NCBI GenBank assembly: GCA_963681505.1
Contig: OY811972.1
Span: 14,989,665-15,053,664, forward strand
Length of the DNA stretch: 64,000 nucleotides
DNA from: Eunapius fragilis
Lineage: Eukaryota > Porifera > Demospongiae > Spongillida > Spongillidae
Reading direction: 5' to 3'
Positions 12,201-24,724 of the stretch are shown piece by piece. Under the pieces are notes generated by a model. It was not told the origin of the DNA. It ran no database searches and saw only the letters and a program-made list of their open reading frames with translations. The first letter of the stretch is position 1; each line of letters starts with the position of its first letter. The position numbers were made by a program, and so were the translations under genes.

Positions 12201-12554
12201 ATTCGAAACATAGCGCCTCCGCCCCCCCCCCCCCCCCCCCCCCACCACCCCGCGCTATTGATAACGTTGCTTTCTATACCAGTAAAGTGTTGCGCCAAAG
12301 TCGCGACCAGCTAGTGAGTTTTGTAGTCGGACTCAAGATGCGCCCGAAAAACCGTCCGCTGACTCTGGGCATAACCCTAAACCCTAAGGGGGCCTTCTTA
12401 TAATTCCCTGACCCAATGTCCTTGTTCTAAACCAGTGACCAGGCAATTGCGCCGGGCCGCCCACCACTTTTAAAAATAAACAAATAAATATAAATTGCTC
12501 TGTCCGAATGGGTGCATGACTGGGGCAAGCTCAGCAGGGGTGGATACAGGGGGA

Positions 12555-12588
<34 letters not shown>

Positions 12589-12699
12589 AACTGGGTTTTG
12601 CCCCCTCCCAAGTTAGAAATTGAATGTTCATAGCTACAAGGGGCGGTGTCTTCCGTCGCCCTGATGGTATTAATACATGTACAACGAGAACGCGCCGAA

Positions 12700-12757
12700 G
12701 TAACATGATAACAGTAAAAAGCGGTTGGGGCTTCGCTTTTTACTGTTATCATGTTAC
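12700..12757. other. Perfect 24-bp inverted repeat (hairpin)
   Basis: The arm at 12700-12723 (gtaacatgataacag...) is exactly complementary to 12734-12757, with a 10-base spacer. It lies a few bases outside the left end of the hAT remnant. It could be a tiny MITE, a fold-back insertion or a structured RNA; there is no further evidence for function. Confidence 0.85.
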
Positions 12758-12764
12758 TCGGAGG

Positions 12765-13833
12765 CAGGGCTGCCGTAGGCCGGCTAGGGGTCCGGCCTGA
12801 GGCCGGCCGGCCTGCCAGTCCGGCCTGACAGGTCGGCCTGGCAGGCCAAATTAGTAGAAATTATTGTTTATAAATGTCAATCATTAATTTTATATAATTA
12901 TGTTACGTTATTGCGTTGTCAATCAACGAAGCGTGTCTGTCGGTTTCTACGATTCCTATACCTTCTGCTCAGCGGCTCAAACCTGTTTCAAACCCGGATC
13001 TGTGGGAATACAATTCCGAGAAACTCGTGAGATTCTGCCATTGCGAAGGTTTAGTAGTTCTGTAATAGTGTAAACACATCCGCTATCTGGTCTCATTTCA
13101 AGGTCCATACATCCAAGGAGTAGGCCTACGCAGATAAGCGTGGTGCATGTGATTACTGCCACAGGCCGTTCTCCAGGGAACACTGCACTTTGTCTAGACA
13201 CATTGAACGGCATTACATGGATGAACAACAATGTGCATGTGTGTAGCAGTCCGGCTTCACAACACAATTAACTTGAATATGATGCTTGGCTTCGGCTCTT
13301 GGAGATCAGATCAGTAGATGTCATGGCCTCTTTCGATCTCTTAGAATGGTGTAAAATGCAAAACACACAATTTCCCACTATTGCAAAGCTTGCTCGAATG
13401 TACCTGGCTATTCCAGCGTCATCCGCTCCATCAGAGAGCGGAGTGTTTTCAAGAGCCACTTTGATCCAGGAGCGACAGCGATGGAGTCTGCATATACTTC
13501 CCCAACGGTTGGAGGCATCATTTATGCTAAAGCACAACGCATGTATGCTTCGAAAGAAATAAGCCACGCTCAATGTGCTATAAACTGTTCCATATTTATT
13601 CGCATCCCAGTATGATTTATTATTATTTCACAATCATCCTGACTATTACATTAATACTTGAATTCTGAACAAGAAGTATAAGCTTGATCTGTAGATGCAT
13701 ATACTATATGCATGTATTGGCACAATGAGGGGCGTGGTCGGCCTGACATGCCAGGAGTCCGGCCTGACAGGTCAGGCCAGGTCTCTGGCCTGTCAGGCCG
13801 GCCTGACAGGCCGGCTGGCCTTTGACAGCCCTG
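12765..13833 (+). mobile_element. hAT transposon remnant
   Basis: The ends are imperfect inverted repeats starting CAGGGCTG, continuing as very GC-rich ggcc/cctgacagg stretches (12765-12850 and 13735-13833). CAGGG ends are typical of hAT elements. Inside, only the last transposase part remains (13299-13562). The flanking 8 bases do not form a clear duplication, so the insertion is old or an end is eroded. Confidence 0.7.
13299..13562 (+). pseudogene. hAT transposase C-terminal dimerisation domain
   Basis: The frame carries 'DLLEWCKMQNTQFP', 'IAKLARMYLAIPASSAPSE' and 'VFSRATL', the hallmark of the hAT C-terminal dimerisation region (family form: FP.L..LAR.YL.IPASSAPSERVFS). One residue is inserted in the SERVFS part and the rest of the transposase (DDE core, BED finger) is missing, so it is not an active gene. 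Confidence 0.8.
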
Positions 13834-13834
13834 A

Positions 13835-13920
13835 CTGGGGTTTTCCCTGGGTTTTTCCCTGGGGTTTTTCGCTGGGTTTTTTCCTGGGTTTTCCCCTGGG
13901 TTTTTCCCTGGAAAGGGAAA
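13835..13920. repeat. Tandem 13-14 base repeat (ccctgggttttt)
   Basis: About six imperfect units of 'ccctgggttttt' directly beside the right end of the hAT remnant. Frames through it give GFPW/GFSL repeats and are not counted as coding. Confidence 0.8.
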
Positions 13921-14992
13921 ATATGAGGATGGTCCAGATGTCTAAATATTCTGTGGTCCAGATGTTGGGCCATTTATATAACAGTAAAATGGATCACCCG
14001 TTTTGAATTTTTTTCACGACTAAACGCAGAGCATAGTACTTCGCAAATGGTACCATGCAGAATTAATGTAGCTATCTGAAACAAGTATTGGATAGATTAC
14101 GACATAAGAGTTTTGCCAGGGTAGTTTTTCGGTTAGTTCATGGCGATGTCATAAAACGTAAAATGTGGAGTTACTCCAAAACCTTCCAACCTAAATGCCT
14201 CCAACACACCTCACCGTACGTGTGCTGCATCTGGCCATGCAAAAAAAAAAGGGAAGTTTAGTGGAGTTGTATCGGTTAGTTGTTAAGCCCGCCAAATTCT
14301 GTATCTCGGGTTCCAAAAGGGCTATAAACATGGCGACAAGTTTGCCCGAATGTACGCATTTTCTGTCAGATTTTACTAAGCTCTCAACTTACTTTCTCCT
14401 CAAGAGGAGCGAGGCGTCACTTCATCGAACTAGCACCATCGCGGAGTCCCGCGCCTCTCAATCTACAGGGCTCAATGGCTTCTACTCTAATATCTACGGT
14501 TGAGGGTAGTGCAGTGGATTCGTTGTACTGAGTCGGCGATCGCATATATTAGAACTTGAGAATATACGCTTACGCGGCTCTCTAAACTGACACATAATCA
14601 ATCTGTACCTACGTATGCGCACTAAAAGCACCCGCTTGTCTGAGCTAGCTGAATAACAAAGAGCTGTCCGGATGTTACGTTGTGAACAGGATACTCTGGG
14701 TAACCAAACCGTAGACACGTGATAATCACACAAAAATGCCAATTAACGCATAACTGCAATCTGATTGGCGCGCCAACATTCTGGCGCACTGGTCAGCGGT
14801 GATGTGAACATGTGCCGTTTATGGTCTGGGCACGAGACTACGATAATCGAAGGTAGCAAACTTTCTAAATTTAAAAAGTGCAATTCAAACCCTAATAATA
14901 AGTGAATTTCGCTTCACAGTTTATATCAGCATTTTTGAGAATATGTGTGATTGACCAACCATCCAGGCACCAGAGGGGGAAGCCAAGATTAA

Positions 14993-17900
14993 GATGTCAA
15001 GTTCAGGGCAGGACGACTCGTAAGTTTATTTTGTGTACTTTTACAAATCCACTAGACCACTGAGACTTGAACGATGCTCAATGTACTTACTATAGGGTTT
15101 GAAGGCAATAATGTTGTAAACAGGAAGGAAAGAAGGGTCAAATAATGTAATAGTTCTATACTTTGCACATTTTGTGAAAATTACCTTCCAATCATATATG
15201 CCACCAACTTTCTCATAGAGAATGTTTTTATTACTTGCAGATCTTTAACTGCCTAGTATATAGAACGATTCGGAAGTATGTCGTGCATGATTGCGCAAAC
15301 CGCGAATTAATTCTTGACTCCCGTTGACGCTCACCTCTCCATATGAATTCAGTCACATTATTACAAATGTGGTTTGTAGATAAACCTCATTCAAACAAAA
15401 CAATGAATACAATATTTCCTCAACTCCTTTTGATAATTAAAATCACCCAACACATGCAGGGGATTTTATAAACAAATGCTCTGCCTACCATGTGTTGTAC
15501 AAGGAATTTCTAACTTGATGGTACACCAGAAGAGGTGTACCATCAAGTGAAATACACTATTGCATTTATTGCACCAAACTGAACACCACATCAAAAACTT
15601 AACCGATATGCATTGAATCAGAGCTACCTTGAAACAAGCTCTCTCTTATGGCAGACATGAATGAAATGTGTCTTGCAGCAATTAGAACCATGGTGGAGAT
15701 GGTTCATTTTGATGTATGTTTAAACTCTGTACCTCACAGGGAGGATGAAGATGATGTAGACAAAGAAGCAAAAAAGCCTGCAGAAGCCAGTAAGGGCACA
15801 AAGAAGGCATCTGGAGGGGGAAAGAAGGAGAAGAAAGGAAAGAAGAAAGATGGTGATTGGTATGGTGGAGATGGTTCATTTGGATGTATGTTTAGACACT
15901 CTGAGCTCACAGGGAGGATGAAGATGATGTGGACAAGGAAGCAGAAAAGCCTGCAGAAGCCAGTGAATCTGGAGGGGGAAAGAAGGAGAAGAAAGGAAAA
16001 ATGTTAGATGACGATCGGTATGAGCAGATCCATTGGTTTTACATGTGCATGTATGTACAAGTGTGAAGCTTTTAGCATTGATGTCACCTAAAAAGGTGAT
16101 GATGCATGGAGTTAAAATTCCATCCTTTAATCACAGTCACGATCAGGTGAAATTATCATATGCTGCAGTCAGCCATTGCATATTTGACCCAAACCAGGGA
16201 TTTATGTTCCCACCCATCCATCCACCCATCCCCATCCTAACCCCCCATTGTATGCACGTGCCATGTTGCGATGGAAAACAGGCATTACCCTTTGTACACA
16301 TGCATCCTGGAATTGACATGATCTCGTACATGAACCCTACCCATCACTTGCTTTACAAACAGTAAACACGGTTATCATGTATCATTATCATAGATCCTTT
16401 AAGAATAACAATAAATTGGGACGTTCCGACACTGACCTATTCGAATTTTTGATCACCCCACCTGAGGTGATATAGACTTAATTATTACATGTTAGACCCC
16501 CCCCCCCCCCCCTCGATCCATGTAGCGCTATTAGTTTGATGGTTGTGGAGTTCTGCAGTACTGTTCGCAGGATGGCAGTTTACCTTCAGCTGTTGAATGA
16601 CCATCAACCCAATACACATTGGCTGATTGGTTTATCACATTCCGTAAGTATCAGTAGTGATGCATTATGGCTACCCTCCTCCACAGCCTTCAAGGCTACA
16701 GGTTGAAAATGTTTAGACAGTTGCCATGGTGCAATAACACACGTTTGCACAGCCAACTTCTTGTGTTGGTATCATATAGGTGTACATGCATTTTGTTTTT
16801 TACCTGCTCAACATATATGTAGAGTAATAAGAGTCAACCAGGCCACAGTGCAGATACACTGTGAAGTCTATTCACCCATGCAGTCAGTGTACATGGTGTT
16901 GTCAATCTTTTATCAGTTGCATATAATGAATCACCTCTATGTCCAATGGTGATTGCAACCAAACCTTCTTCCTATGCATTGTGCTGTACATAGCCCCCAT
17001 GGTATGAGAGTGGTTCTGTAACATGTTAGCAGCGGAGTGTGGTTATATAGAATGAGCACCACCCTAGGCTTAGCTTCAGCTTGTTGGGATGTTAAAATCA
17101 ATTTCATTTAGTTGCAAATGTAGATGACATGATGTAAATGTGTGGGGTTGGTCTGCTCTGAGTAACCACATTTTGCATTGTATATGTAGTGCATCTCTTG
17201 AGTATGCACAGTTTTCAACCCTAACCCTAACCCTAACCCTAAACAGGGTCCGTAAAATCAACAAACAAGATTTTAGCCAACTTTGTGAAATAGTCTGGAA
17301 TTGTTAGCGAGTTGAATCATTGCCAAGATGTTCCATGTGGTTTCCTGCATCATGCCCTAACTATTGGTCTCAAATCATTGCAGAGTATGCTTTTGAATAT
17401 GCTTTTGCTTCTTTTGGTGCAACGATGAGGCCACCAACATGTATTATGATGCTCCCAGGTGGCTTAGTTAATGTACAGAGCTCACTTGCAGTTGTTTTGC
17501 CACATGTGCCGGATAGAATAGTGTAGGCTGGGAAATAGCAGGCCTGGATATGGGACTAATGTCCTCCCGTCTCTAAAGCACATAATATGCAGTTAATGCA
17601 CATACGTAGGGTGTGAAGGCTAATTCACATAAGTAGCATGAGAAGGGTAATGCACCTATTTTAGGTGCTTTGGACAAGCAATGTAATAACCTTGACTGGA
17701 TATGTTTAACCTCAGCAAAAAGGTGACTGCGACTTGAAGATTACCTATTGCTGGGTAGTCCAATAACTTGTACTGCTTTATCATGCTAGTCTCGAGACAG
17801 ATACATCAACCTCTCGACTCTGGTCCCAGTCTGCGCACAGCCGTTATTTTGGGCCCATAGTGGAGACGTTTGTGAGCTTTTATATCTTCTTTCAATGCTA

Positions 17901-19843
17901 GCATGATAGGCTGTTTCCATAGTTTGTTTGAAGCATACTTAATTCAATCAAAGGTGATAATGTTTCTGAATTCAGAAACCTCAGAGAAGTGTGCCATTTT
18001 GGTAATTGTCTCTCTTTTGCCCTGTGCAATATTTGAGAATAGATACATTTAGATCACTGTTGTTATACGTAATTTTCTTCTGTATGTACTGCTCAAACTC
18101 CAATCCTCCCCCCCCCCCCCCCCCCCGCCATGCACATTTATGGTTTACAGTACATTCATGGACTGCTGCACAAGAGCTTTCGGATTTGTCCAATAACACA
18201 GTGTTTGAAGAAGGCTTCCATTCACTTCGTTTGAAAGTGGTAGAAGCATCGTATTTTCTATTTTGGCAATAAAACTGTCCATCTCGAGGGGTAACTTGAT
18301 TTCAAGGGCATTGAAAAAAAAAACCACTGCTGTAACATCTAGGGTTCCAAATGGATCTTATTAGTGCATGGATAAGCCATTCTAATCACCATGGTTGAAT
18401 ACTTAAAACATCTGTTATCCCATCCCAATAATGTTATCACCCACTTGGTTTGTTGAATAATTATTATAGTCTGCTCATGACACAATTGAGGATGTAACAT
18501 TGCACTTGATGATTTGAGGGGTACCTATTGCCCATCTCAATTACTTCTCCCCACTTCCTTTTGCCCTTGCTGATGTATTATCTAAAGTATCATAAGCAAA
18601 TTCATTACTGTTTCCTTAAACATTTATATTCGATCAAGGTGAACACTGTGTATAGAAATGTACTTGCTGATAATGCTTCTGATTCAGAAATCTCAGAGAA
18701 GTGTACCATTTTCAGAAATTGTCTTACCCTCTCAACTGACTTGCTTTCCTTTAGCTGATTTAGTTGCAAGGTTGGGTCAAACAGTTGAAGTGTTCACTTG
18801 TCATGAACATGGTGTTAAAAATAAATGTAAATTATTTCCAATGCTCCTATCTGTACAATGTACTTGGGTTACAGTTGTGTGCATGCACAAATGTCCTGTG
18901 GATTACAGTTGAGGTTTGCATTGTACATACATCTACAACATCTCTCTTCCTCGTGTCACCTCTTCCCCATGCCTCCATCATCAGGGAGAATGTTACAGAG
19001 GAAATGAAAAAACTTAACCTGGATGGGAAGAATAAAGGGACATCTGGAGGGGAAAAGAAGGTGAAGAAAGAAAAGGAAGATAATGATGATCGGTGAGTAA
19101 ATTCTGTTTACATGTAAGCATTAGATAGGGACATGTGCTCAGGGATCAGGGTATACTGTACAGGGAGAAGGATAAAGAAAGTGCAATAATTTTCAGATAG
19201 GTTCAACCATGTCTGTGCACTGGCCTAGCAGTGTTGCTATTAGCTGCTTGGACATTTCCAGACCATTACAACTGTTTGTCTGAATATCAGGTTTATTTAT
19301 TGTCCGAAATTTCAGTTGTATAATTGTGGTTAATTGCAGTGGTGTCATCCTATGGCCATGATATCAAATCTTGATTAGTGAGCATTATTTCTGGTGATAA
19401 GCGTTCGTCCAATCACGTGTACATCACTAATTGTGTATAATATTACTTTTCCCATCCTTAGTTATGTTTAAGTCGACACATATAGACTAGATCAGAGTGA
19501 ATGGTCTATTAGCATGCCAAGAGTGTGAACACTGAGTATACTGTGTGAGCTTTCATTTATGGTGCACAAAGAAAGCAGTTTATATCCACACATGCATCAG
19601 CTGCACATGTAGGTACACAGTACATGCTAATGGCTGCCAATAGCATGTCACCAACTTCTGATGGATCGATTGCTGACCAACCTTCTGAAATGTTGATCTG
19701 ATCAGCTTTAACTTTGATAGGACACATTGTCAGAACATGTTAACATCCTTAGCTGCTGCACTGGCCTTTCTACCTTACCATGCTGCATGCATGCCTGTGG
19801 TGATTTAACCCTTTTGTCCACAGGGAGGATTTGTAGGAGTTAC
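14993..19843 (+). CDS. Candidate multi-exon Lys/Glu-rich protein gene
   Basis: This is a hypothesis from splice borders. A first exon could be 14993-15017 (MSSSGQDDS, donor gtaagt). Two tandem homologous segments follow acceptors 'cacag' at about 15739 and 15911 (EDEDDVDKEA..., then GGGKKEKKGK), the second ending in GATCG|GTATGA. 18982-19092 (ENVTEEMKKLNLDGK...KEDNDDR) has an acceptor 'catcatcag' and a donor GATCG|GTGAGT. A last exon at 19832 could read EDL-stop. All junctions share phase 2, and the alternating acidic and lysine-rich composition is consistent. A later similar exon (PEKEEVKE, 23141-23165, donor gtaaat) could be an alternative. I recognise no family. Confidence 0.35.
15513..15548. 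other. Perfect 15-bp hairpin
   Basis: 'acttgatggtacacc' and its exact complement are separated by agaaga. It lies in the putative first intron of the Lys/Glu-rich candidate. No terminator-like or microRNA-length structure is apparent. Confidence 0.75.
17216..17239. repeat. Interstitial telomere-like (CCCTAA)n
   Basis: Four units of the animal telomere hexamer. Related degenerate stretches occur at 12368-12385 and 42462-42510. They are too short to be a chromosome end. Confidence 0.8.
18080..18640. repeat. Segmental repeat, pair with 21785-22530
   Basis: Shared in order: C-rich tract, 'tggactg..gcacaagagctttcggatt', 'aataaaactgt..catctc', 'gtaacttgatttcaagggca' with an A run, 'ggatcttattagtgcatgga', and 'cttcctttt..cccttgctgat'. 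Both copies are in the same orientation about 3.7 kb apart, with the Ty3/gypsy remnant just before the second copy. Confidence 0.7.
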
Positions 19844-20609
19844 TATGTTCAACGTGCATTGAACGGTTTGCCTTGACCTTAATCAAGAAAATTGAGCATG
19901 AAAAGGAGCACACATTATCTACTAAGCAAATTCATGCATTGGCTCTAAATCAACCTCCCATACACTGTAGGCTTTCAAATCAGGTAGTTAGATAGGAGGC
20001 ATGCTGACAAATAACCCATCTGGTCTAGAAGGGTGCAAACCCAACTTAGCAAAAGTTCAAAAGAGCTCTCTCATGTGGCAGATTATGTGCACAATGAATG
20101 CTCACCCTTTGCATTGGAGAGCTTGTGATTGGTGAACAAAGCCTGCTGTACAATATGCTTGTAACAGATACTGAAATAAAATCAACCAAAAGTACAAATA
20201 AATTAACATGAGGGTGTGCATTACAGATGCAATTGCCATGCATCAATAGTCAATCAATGAAGTCTTATATTAAGGATGTGTTATTGGTCATTACAATGTA
20301 GCTTTGACTAATGGAGGTTGACAAAAGAACAGATAGCATGGTCATGACTATAGCTCTTCTCCCCAGCTCCAGTCCAACAGTGTAGTGTCTTATGCCTTGA
20401 ATTTAATGCTGCACTGTGACCACTTGAATCACAGCCAACTTACCTGCAGTAGTTTCGAGCCATGCAGCCATATTCATGATACATCTACTTTGCATATGAC
20501 ATTTTCCATGTTGCATATCCATAAATCCATTTCTGAGAAAGGCTTCAATGTAGATGTGTCTGTGAAAGGTTCTTTAGGATCTTCTGCTTAAGCAGGTCAC
20601 TCATTGTTC

Positions 20610-21740
20610 TTCATGTCCAGTTCTGGGTGGATATACCTTCAACTTGAATGTGTTCAATATTTTGATGGCATCTTCATCATTAGCCATTATGAGGGGTGTC
20701 TTAACTGATTCACAAGCACCACTCTGGTTCTAGTTCAATAACTAACTTCCACATTTACAGGATACCTTCTTTCCCAACCAAGGTGATGTATGTATGGAGA
20801 GCCAGACATGATTGCCAGCTTTGAATGTTTTTACTGCCATAGGTTTATCGTACTCCTGCCTTTGATGTCTGATTGTATCCACCAGTAGTATGTGATTTCC
20901 TAATTCCAAATGTCGCCACCCTCTGATGAAAAATAGAAGTTCTTACCTTGTTCTGAATGGATTACCTCGGGTGCATCATTTCCTGCAAATAGTCCATGTC
21001 TATCCGTTCCCTGCTGCAATTTTCCTAGCATATGCCCACTTTGTGAATAATCTTGGGCAACTTAACAAAATCTATTTTTGTTTGAGGAGACAGGTATATC
21101 CAGTATATCCACTGCTACCATCTGCCATGGTCTGCCAACAGGAATGTTGATTAAAAGGTAATAAACTCTTTGAGTACACATGAAGGTAGCACCAGCACTG
21201 TAATTGCCTCTGCTATTGGACCAGGGATGTAGGTTGCAGATAACAACTTCTTTGTGTTACAATTGTGACCATACCTGATACTATCTGCTAAAGGCCCACA
21301 TCTTCCCATGCAGTAGGCTATTGTACGGATAACCTCAGAGCTTGACATATATATATATACATCTGTTGCATGATATCATCTTTCTGCTGCGCTATCCTGA
21401 TCTGCTCTGTTGACACTCCTGTGGTACTTCTCGTGGCTGCTAGTTGCCAGGCCCTTCCCCACTGTCTCCCTATGTCTGGAAAATCCATCACAGCATTTTC
21501 ATTGTGGCTCCTCTGTTCAGTAAAATAAACAGGCCCCAAACAGGCCTATTCTGGAAAGACAATCTGCATTACCGTGACATTTACCTGGCTTGTACTGGAA
21601 TTCGATGTCAGACAGTTTCAGAAGGCAGAGATTGAGGAAGTATTTGACCACAATGAAAGAAACTCTATAGCTGCTGTAGCTTCTTTGAAAGGACTTCCAT
21701 GCAAGCTGATAATCACAATCCTCTCACAAGCTTGAAGGGA
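20610..21740 (-). mobile_element. Ty3/gypsy-type LTR element remnant (RNase H to integrase part)
   Basis: Read on the minus strand, a stretch near 21560-21640 resembles the RNase H/integrase junction of Ty3/gypsy pol ('YKPGKCHGNADCLSRI'). Nearer 20850-20990 there is integrase-like 'PEVIHSEQG' and then the post-integrase region. No gag, reverse transcriptase or LTR was found. It is a broken, old fossil with many breaks. Confidence 0.55.
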
Positions 21741-21784
21741 ATCAAGGACATTGGTGGGTGTCTCACGAGATGGCTAAACACCTT

Positions 21785-22530
21785 ATACTAATCCTCCCCC
21801 CTCCTCCCCCCCACTTGTGGTTTACATTAGATACATGGACTGTCACACAAAAGCTTTCGGATTGGAATGATAATGGAATGGAGTGTTGCAAGAAGGCTTC
21901 CATTCACTCCATTCAAAATTGATAATAGCATATTTCTATTTTGACAATAAAACTGTTCATCTCAAGGCGTAACTTGATTTCAAGGGCATTGAAAAAAAAA
22001 ACTGTTGTAAAATTTATGACCATGCTGGGGTCCATATAAATATTCAAATATGGATCTTATTAGTGCATGGATAATCGATTTTAATCACCAGGATAAAATA
22101 ATACAAACATCTGCCATCCCATCCCACAAATGCTATCACACTCTTGGTTTGTTGCCAGAAATTAATTACAGTCTGCTCATGAGGACGTAGCACCGTATGT
22201 CATGATTGAGGAGTGCCTATTGCCCTTCTCAGTTACTAAGAGAGTTATTTTGACATCACTATTCATATCTTGTTTATGGAACAAATTGTTGTAGACTGTT
22301 TTATTACCACGTGTAACATATTGTCAGGCTCTGTAGGAATGCTATTAAGCCTTCCCCACACAAGTCTACTGTTCAAGTAGATTATTGGTTATATAAGGTA
22401 TTTGCCAGCAATAAATACAAGTATAAGGTGCTTAGCTATCCTGACCTCTCACCATCTCCCCACTTCCTTTTTCCCTTGCTGATTGCTGAAGAAAAATTCA
22501 CAATCATTGGCAAATTCATTACAATATATT
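21785..22530. repeat. Segmental repeat, pair with 18080-18640
   Basis: Second copy of the block described at 18080. It differs by indels and has no coding signal. Confidence 0.7.
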
Positions 22531-22879
22531 GTCCCCAATGAATCATTCATCCTCCCCCACCCCTTTTAAACACAACTGCATATCTGTCTACTGTTTCGTC
22601 AATATGCTTCAGGTTGCCTGTTCAATAGAAGGTACATGTTCATTGTAATCATGTACTGAATTGGTAGCACATTTGTAATTGCTCCATGGTGCCTGTTGTT
22701 CACTTTTAAAGGGATCATGATGTGCAGTAATTATTCACAATTGTTAAATAAGGGTATGGACATCATGAACCCAGTTCAATATGGGTGGTTGAACCATTTC
22801 TCCTCCTTTATATGGATTTAAGCAGCTCTTCTAAAGCAGTCATTTTGTACCTTCAATTAACTCACATTATTTAATTTGT

Positions 22880-23045
22880 GGGTTTAAGATAAACCTCACT
22901 CAAACAAAACAATGAATACAATGTTTCCTCAACTCCTTTGGATCATAAAAATAGTGGATGGATCACCTAACACCTGCAGGAGATTCTATAAAGAAATGCT
23001 CTGCCAACTATTAATACCATGTGTGGTTCAAGGAATGCGCAACTT
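22880..23045. repeat. Segmental repeat, pair with 15375-15515
   Basis: 'gataaacctcactcaaacaa' and 'aacaatgaatacaatgtttc' recur with small changes at 15380-15420. The match runs on through 'atgctctgcc' to the next exon-like stretch. It supports the idea that this interval was built by local duplication. Confidence 0.65.
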
Positions 23046-23159
23046 CCACAAATTTATTATCACCTTTAGTGTTTGTTGGGGTAAAAAATGTTTTCATAGC
23101 TAACTAAACATCTCTGCCCCTTATCCTATGATCTCACAGTCCGGAAAAGGAAGAAGTAA

Positions 23160-24724
23160 AAGAGGTAAATGATAGTAGTGATTATGACATGCATGTACTA
23201 GCCCTTTATATCTGCATACCTTCTTGGTTAAATGTAGGTGTATGCTAATTGTAGCCAATCACCTCGTGCATGTCTACCAAGATTTGTGACCAAATGAAGC
23301 AAACCGGGAGGGGGTTGAAGTTACCAAAGTTTAAATAATATTTGAAGGGGGTGTTGGCTCATAGAATAGCCATAAGCCATGATGTCAGAGATGAGTGGAA
23401 CATAATGGTGCAATGCATGATGGAGATGGGTTTTAGAATTTGAAGAACAATGCATTTTAATATGTGGAGATGGCCTCAAAAACCTATTTAATGCATAGCC
23501 ATTCACAAAGTGTACATGCTTAAAACCAGGCAGAGTTGTTGTATGTGTGTCCAGTGCATCTTGATGTTCCAGAAGATGTGTTCATACAAAACATCACAGT
23601 TGCATGGTAATGGATCTATTCTCAATTGTAGTTCATTGCCTCCAGCTGCTTGTGACATGTATTTGATTACACAGTCAGTTTATAATGTGCTCAAAAGAAA
23701 TGTCATACAAAGCATCAGGCATTGATATAAGACTGACTTGGTGGGGGCATGTATTCAATATCCTTACCTGAGACTCCCCAAGGCACAGGTGCCATAGTCC
23801 AAACACCTAATGTGAACAAACGCTTAATGTGAATAATTTTTTCGATATGGGGAATTATAAACTGACTATGTAATCAAATACATGTCACAAGCAGCCGGAG
23901 ACAATGAGCTACAATTGAGAATCGATCCATTACCATGCAACTGTGATTTTTTGGTAGTGCTTCTGTCGTTCAGTTTCATTTGACATTATATTCCATTTTT
24001 CAATTGTCCTTCTGTGCATAAGACTTTGATACATGTTTGGGTTAAGGATGCATGAGATAATGAAACACCTTCAGTTGAGCTTCAATTAATGCATAACACT
24101 AAAATCAAACACCTCATTCGAAAGGCAAAATAAGAAATTGAAACATGTTAAGGATTCATTAAAACTCCTGTATTAGCCCATCAGACAGTGCAGTGAGAGG
24201 ATTTCATATATTTATTCATTGAACCTATATATGCATGCTTATGTAGTTCAGAATCATACGGCATGCATATCAAACATTCATTGGTATGTTATGTTTTACG
24301 GCATGCCAGGGTGTCAATTTTACTCCTGTGTGAGAATAAATGCTTGAAAACGTTTTGCTGAAGCAGCATAGTAATTAATGTAGAGATACTTTAGCATACA
24401 CGGAAGTACAAAGCATTGTTCAATTCTAGAAGCAATATCTGTTAGTAGTTTCTACCTTTTATGGCTGTGGGTAGAAAAATGATTGTGTGATATAATCAAT
24501 ATATCCTTGCTGTTGGTGCATAGCTGCGGTGCAGTAAAATGTGCTGATAATTTTAGGAACCAATTCTGACACAAACGTATAGGTCACATTGCACATAACG
24601 TACAGTGATCCAAACAACTATAGTTGCAACACATAGGTCACATTGCTGCATATAATTTACAGTAATCCAAACAAGCCTAAACTGTTCTACATGCTGTAAC
24701 TGTTATACATATTGTTTTACACAG
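23160..24724. other. 5' flank of unit 2 deaminase
   Basis: 23230-24110 matches 200-1000 of the window and 24530-24724 matches 53120-53285. No coding exon is recognisable before the deaminase exon; 'acacataggtcacattgc' occurs twice (24571 and 24631), a small tandem duplication absent from unit 4. Confidence 0.5.

Larger units (their letters stand above)
16020..18950. other. Gene-poor stretch
   Basis: No supported gene. It holds poly-C runs (16498-16512, 18108-18126), a short telomere-like array at 17216-17239, and the start of a segmental repeat (18080-18640). If the Lys/Glu-rich gene is real, this is mostly its intron. Confidence 0.4.

Noticed and set aside
13695-14006. Frames with GFPW/GFSLG repeats.
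   Set aside because: They translate the hAT GC-rich end and the ccctgggttttt tandem repeat.
14195-14503. A 102-residue frame upstream of the Lys/Glu-rich candidate.
   Set aside because: No motif, an A-run near its start and no splice context; I could not support it as a gene.
17216-17239. Telomere or chromosome end.
   Set aside because: Only four hexamers, embedded between ordinary sequence; interstitial relic.
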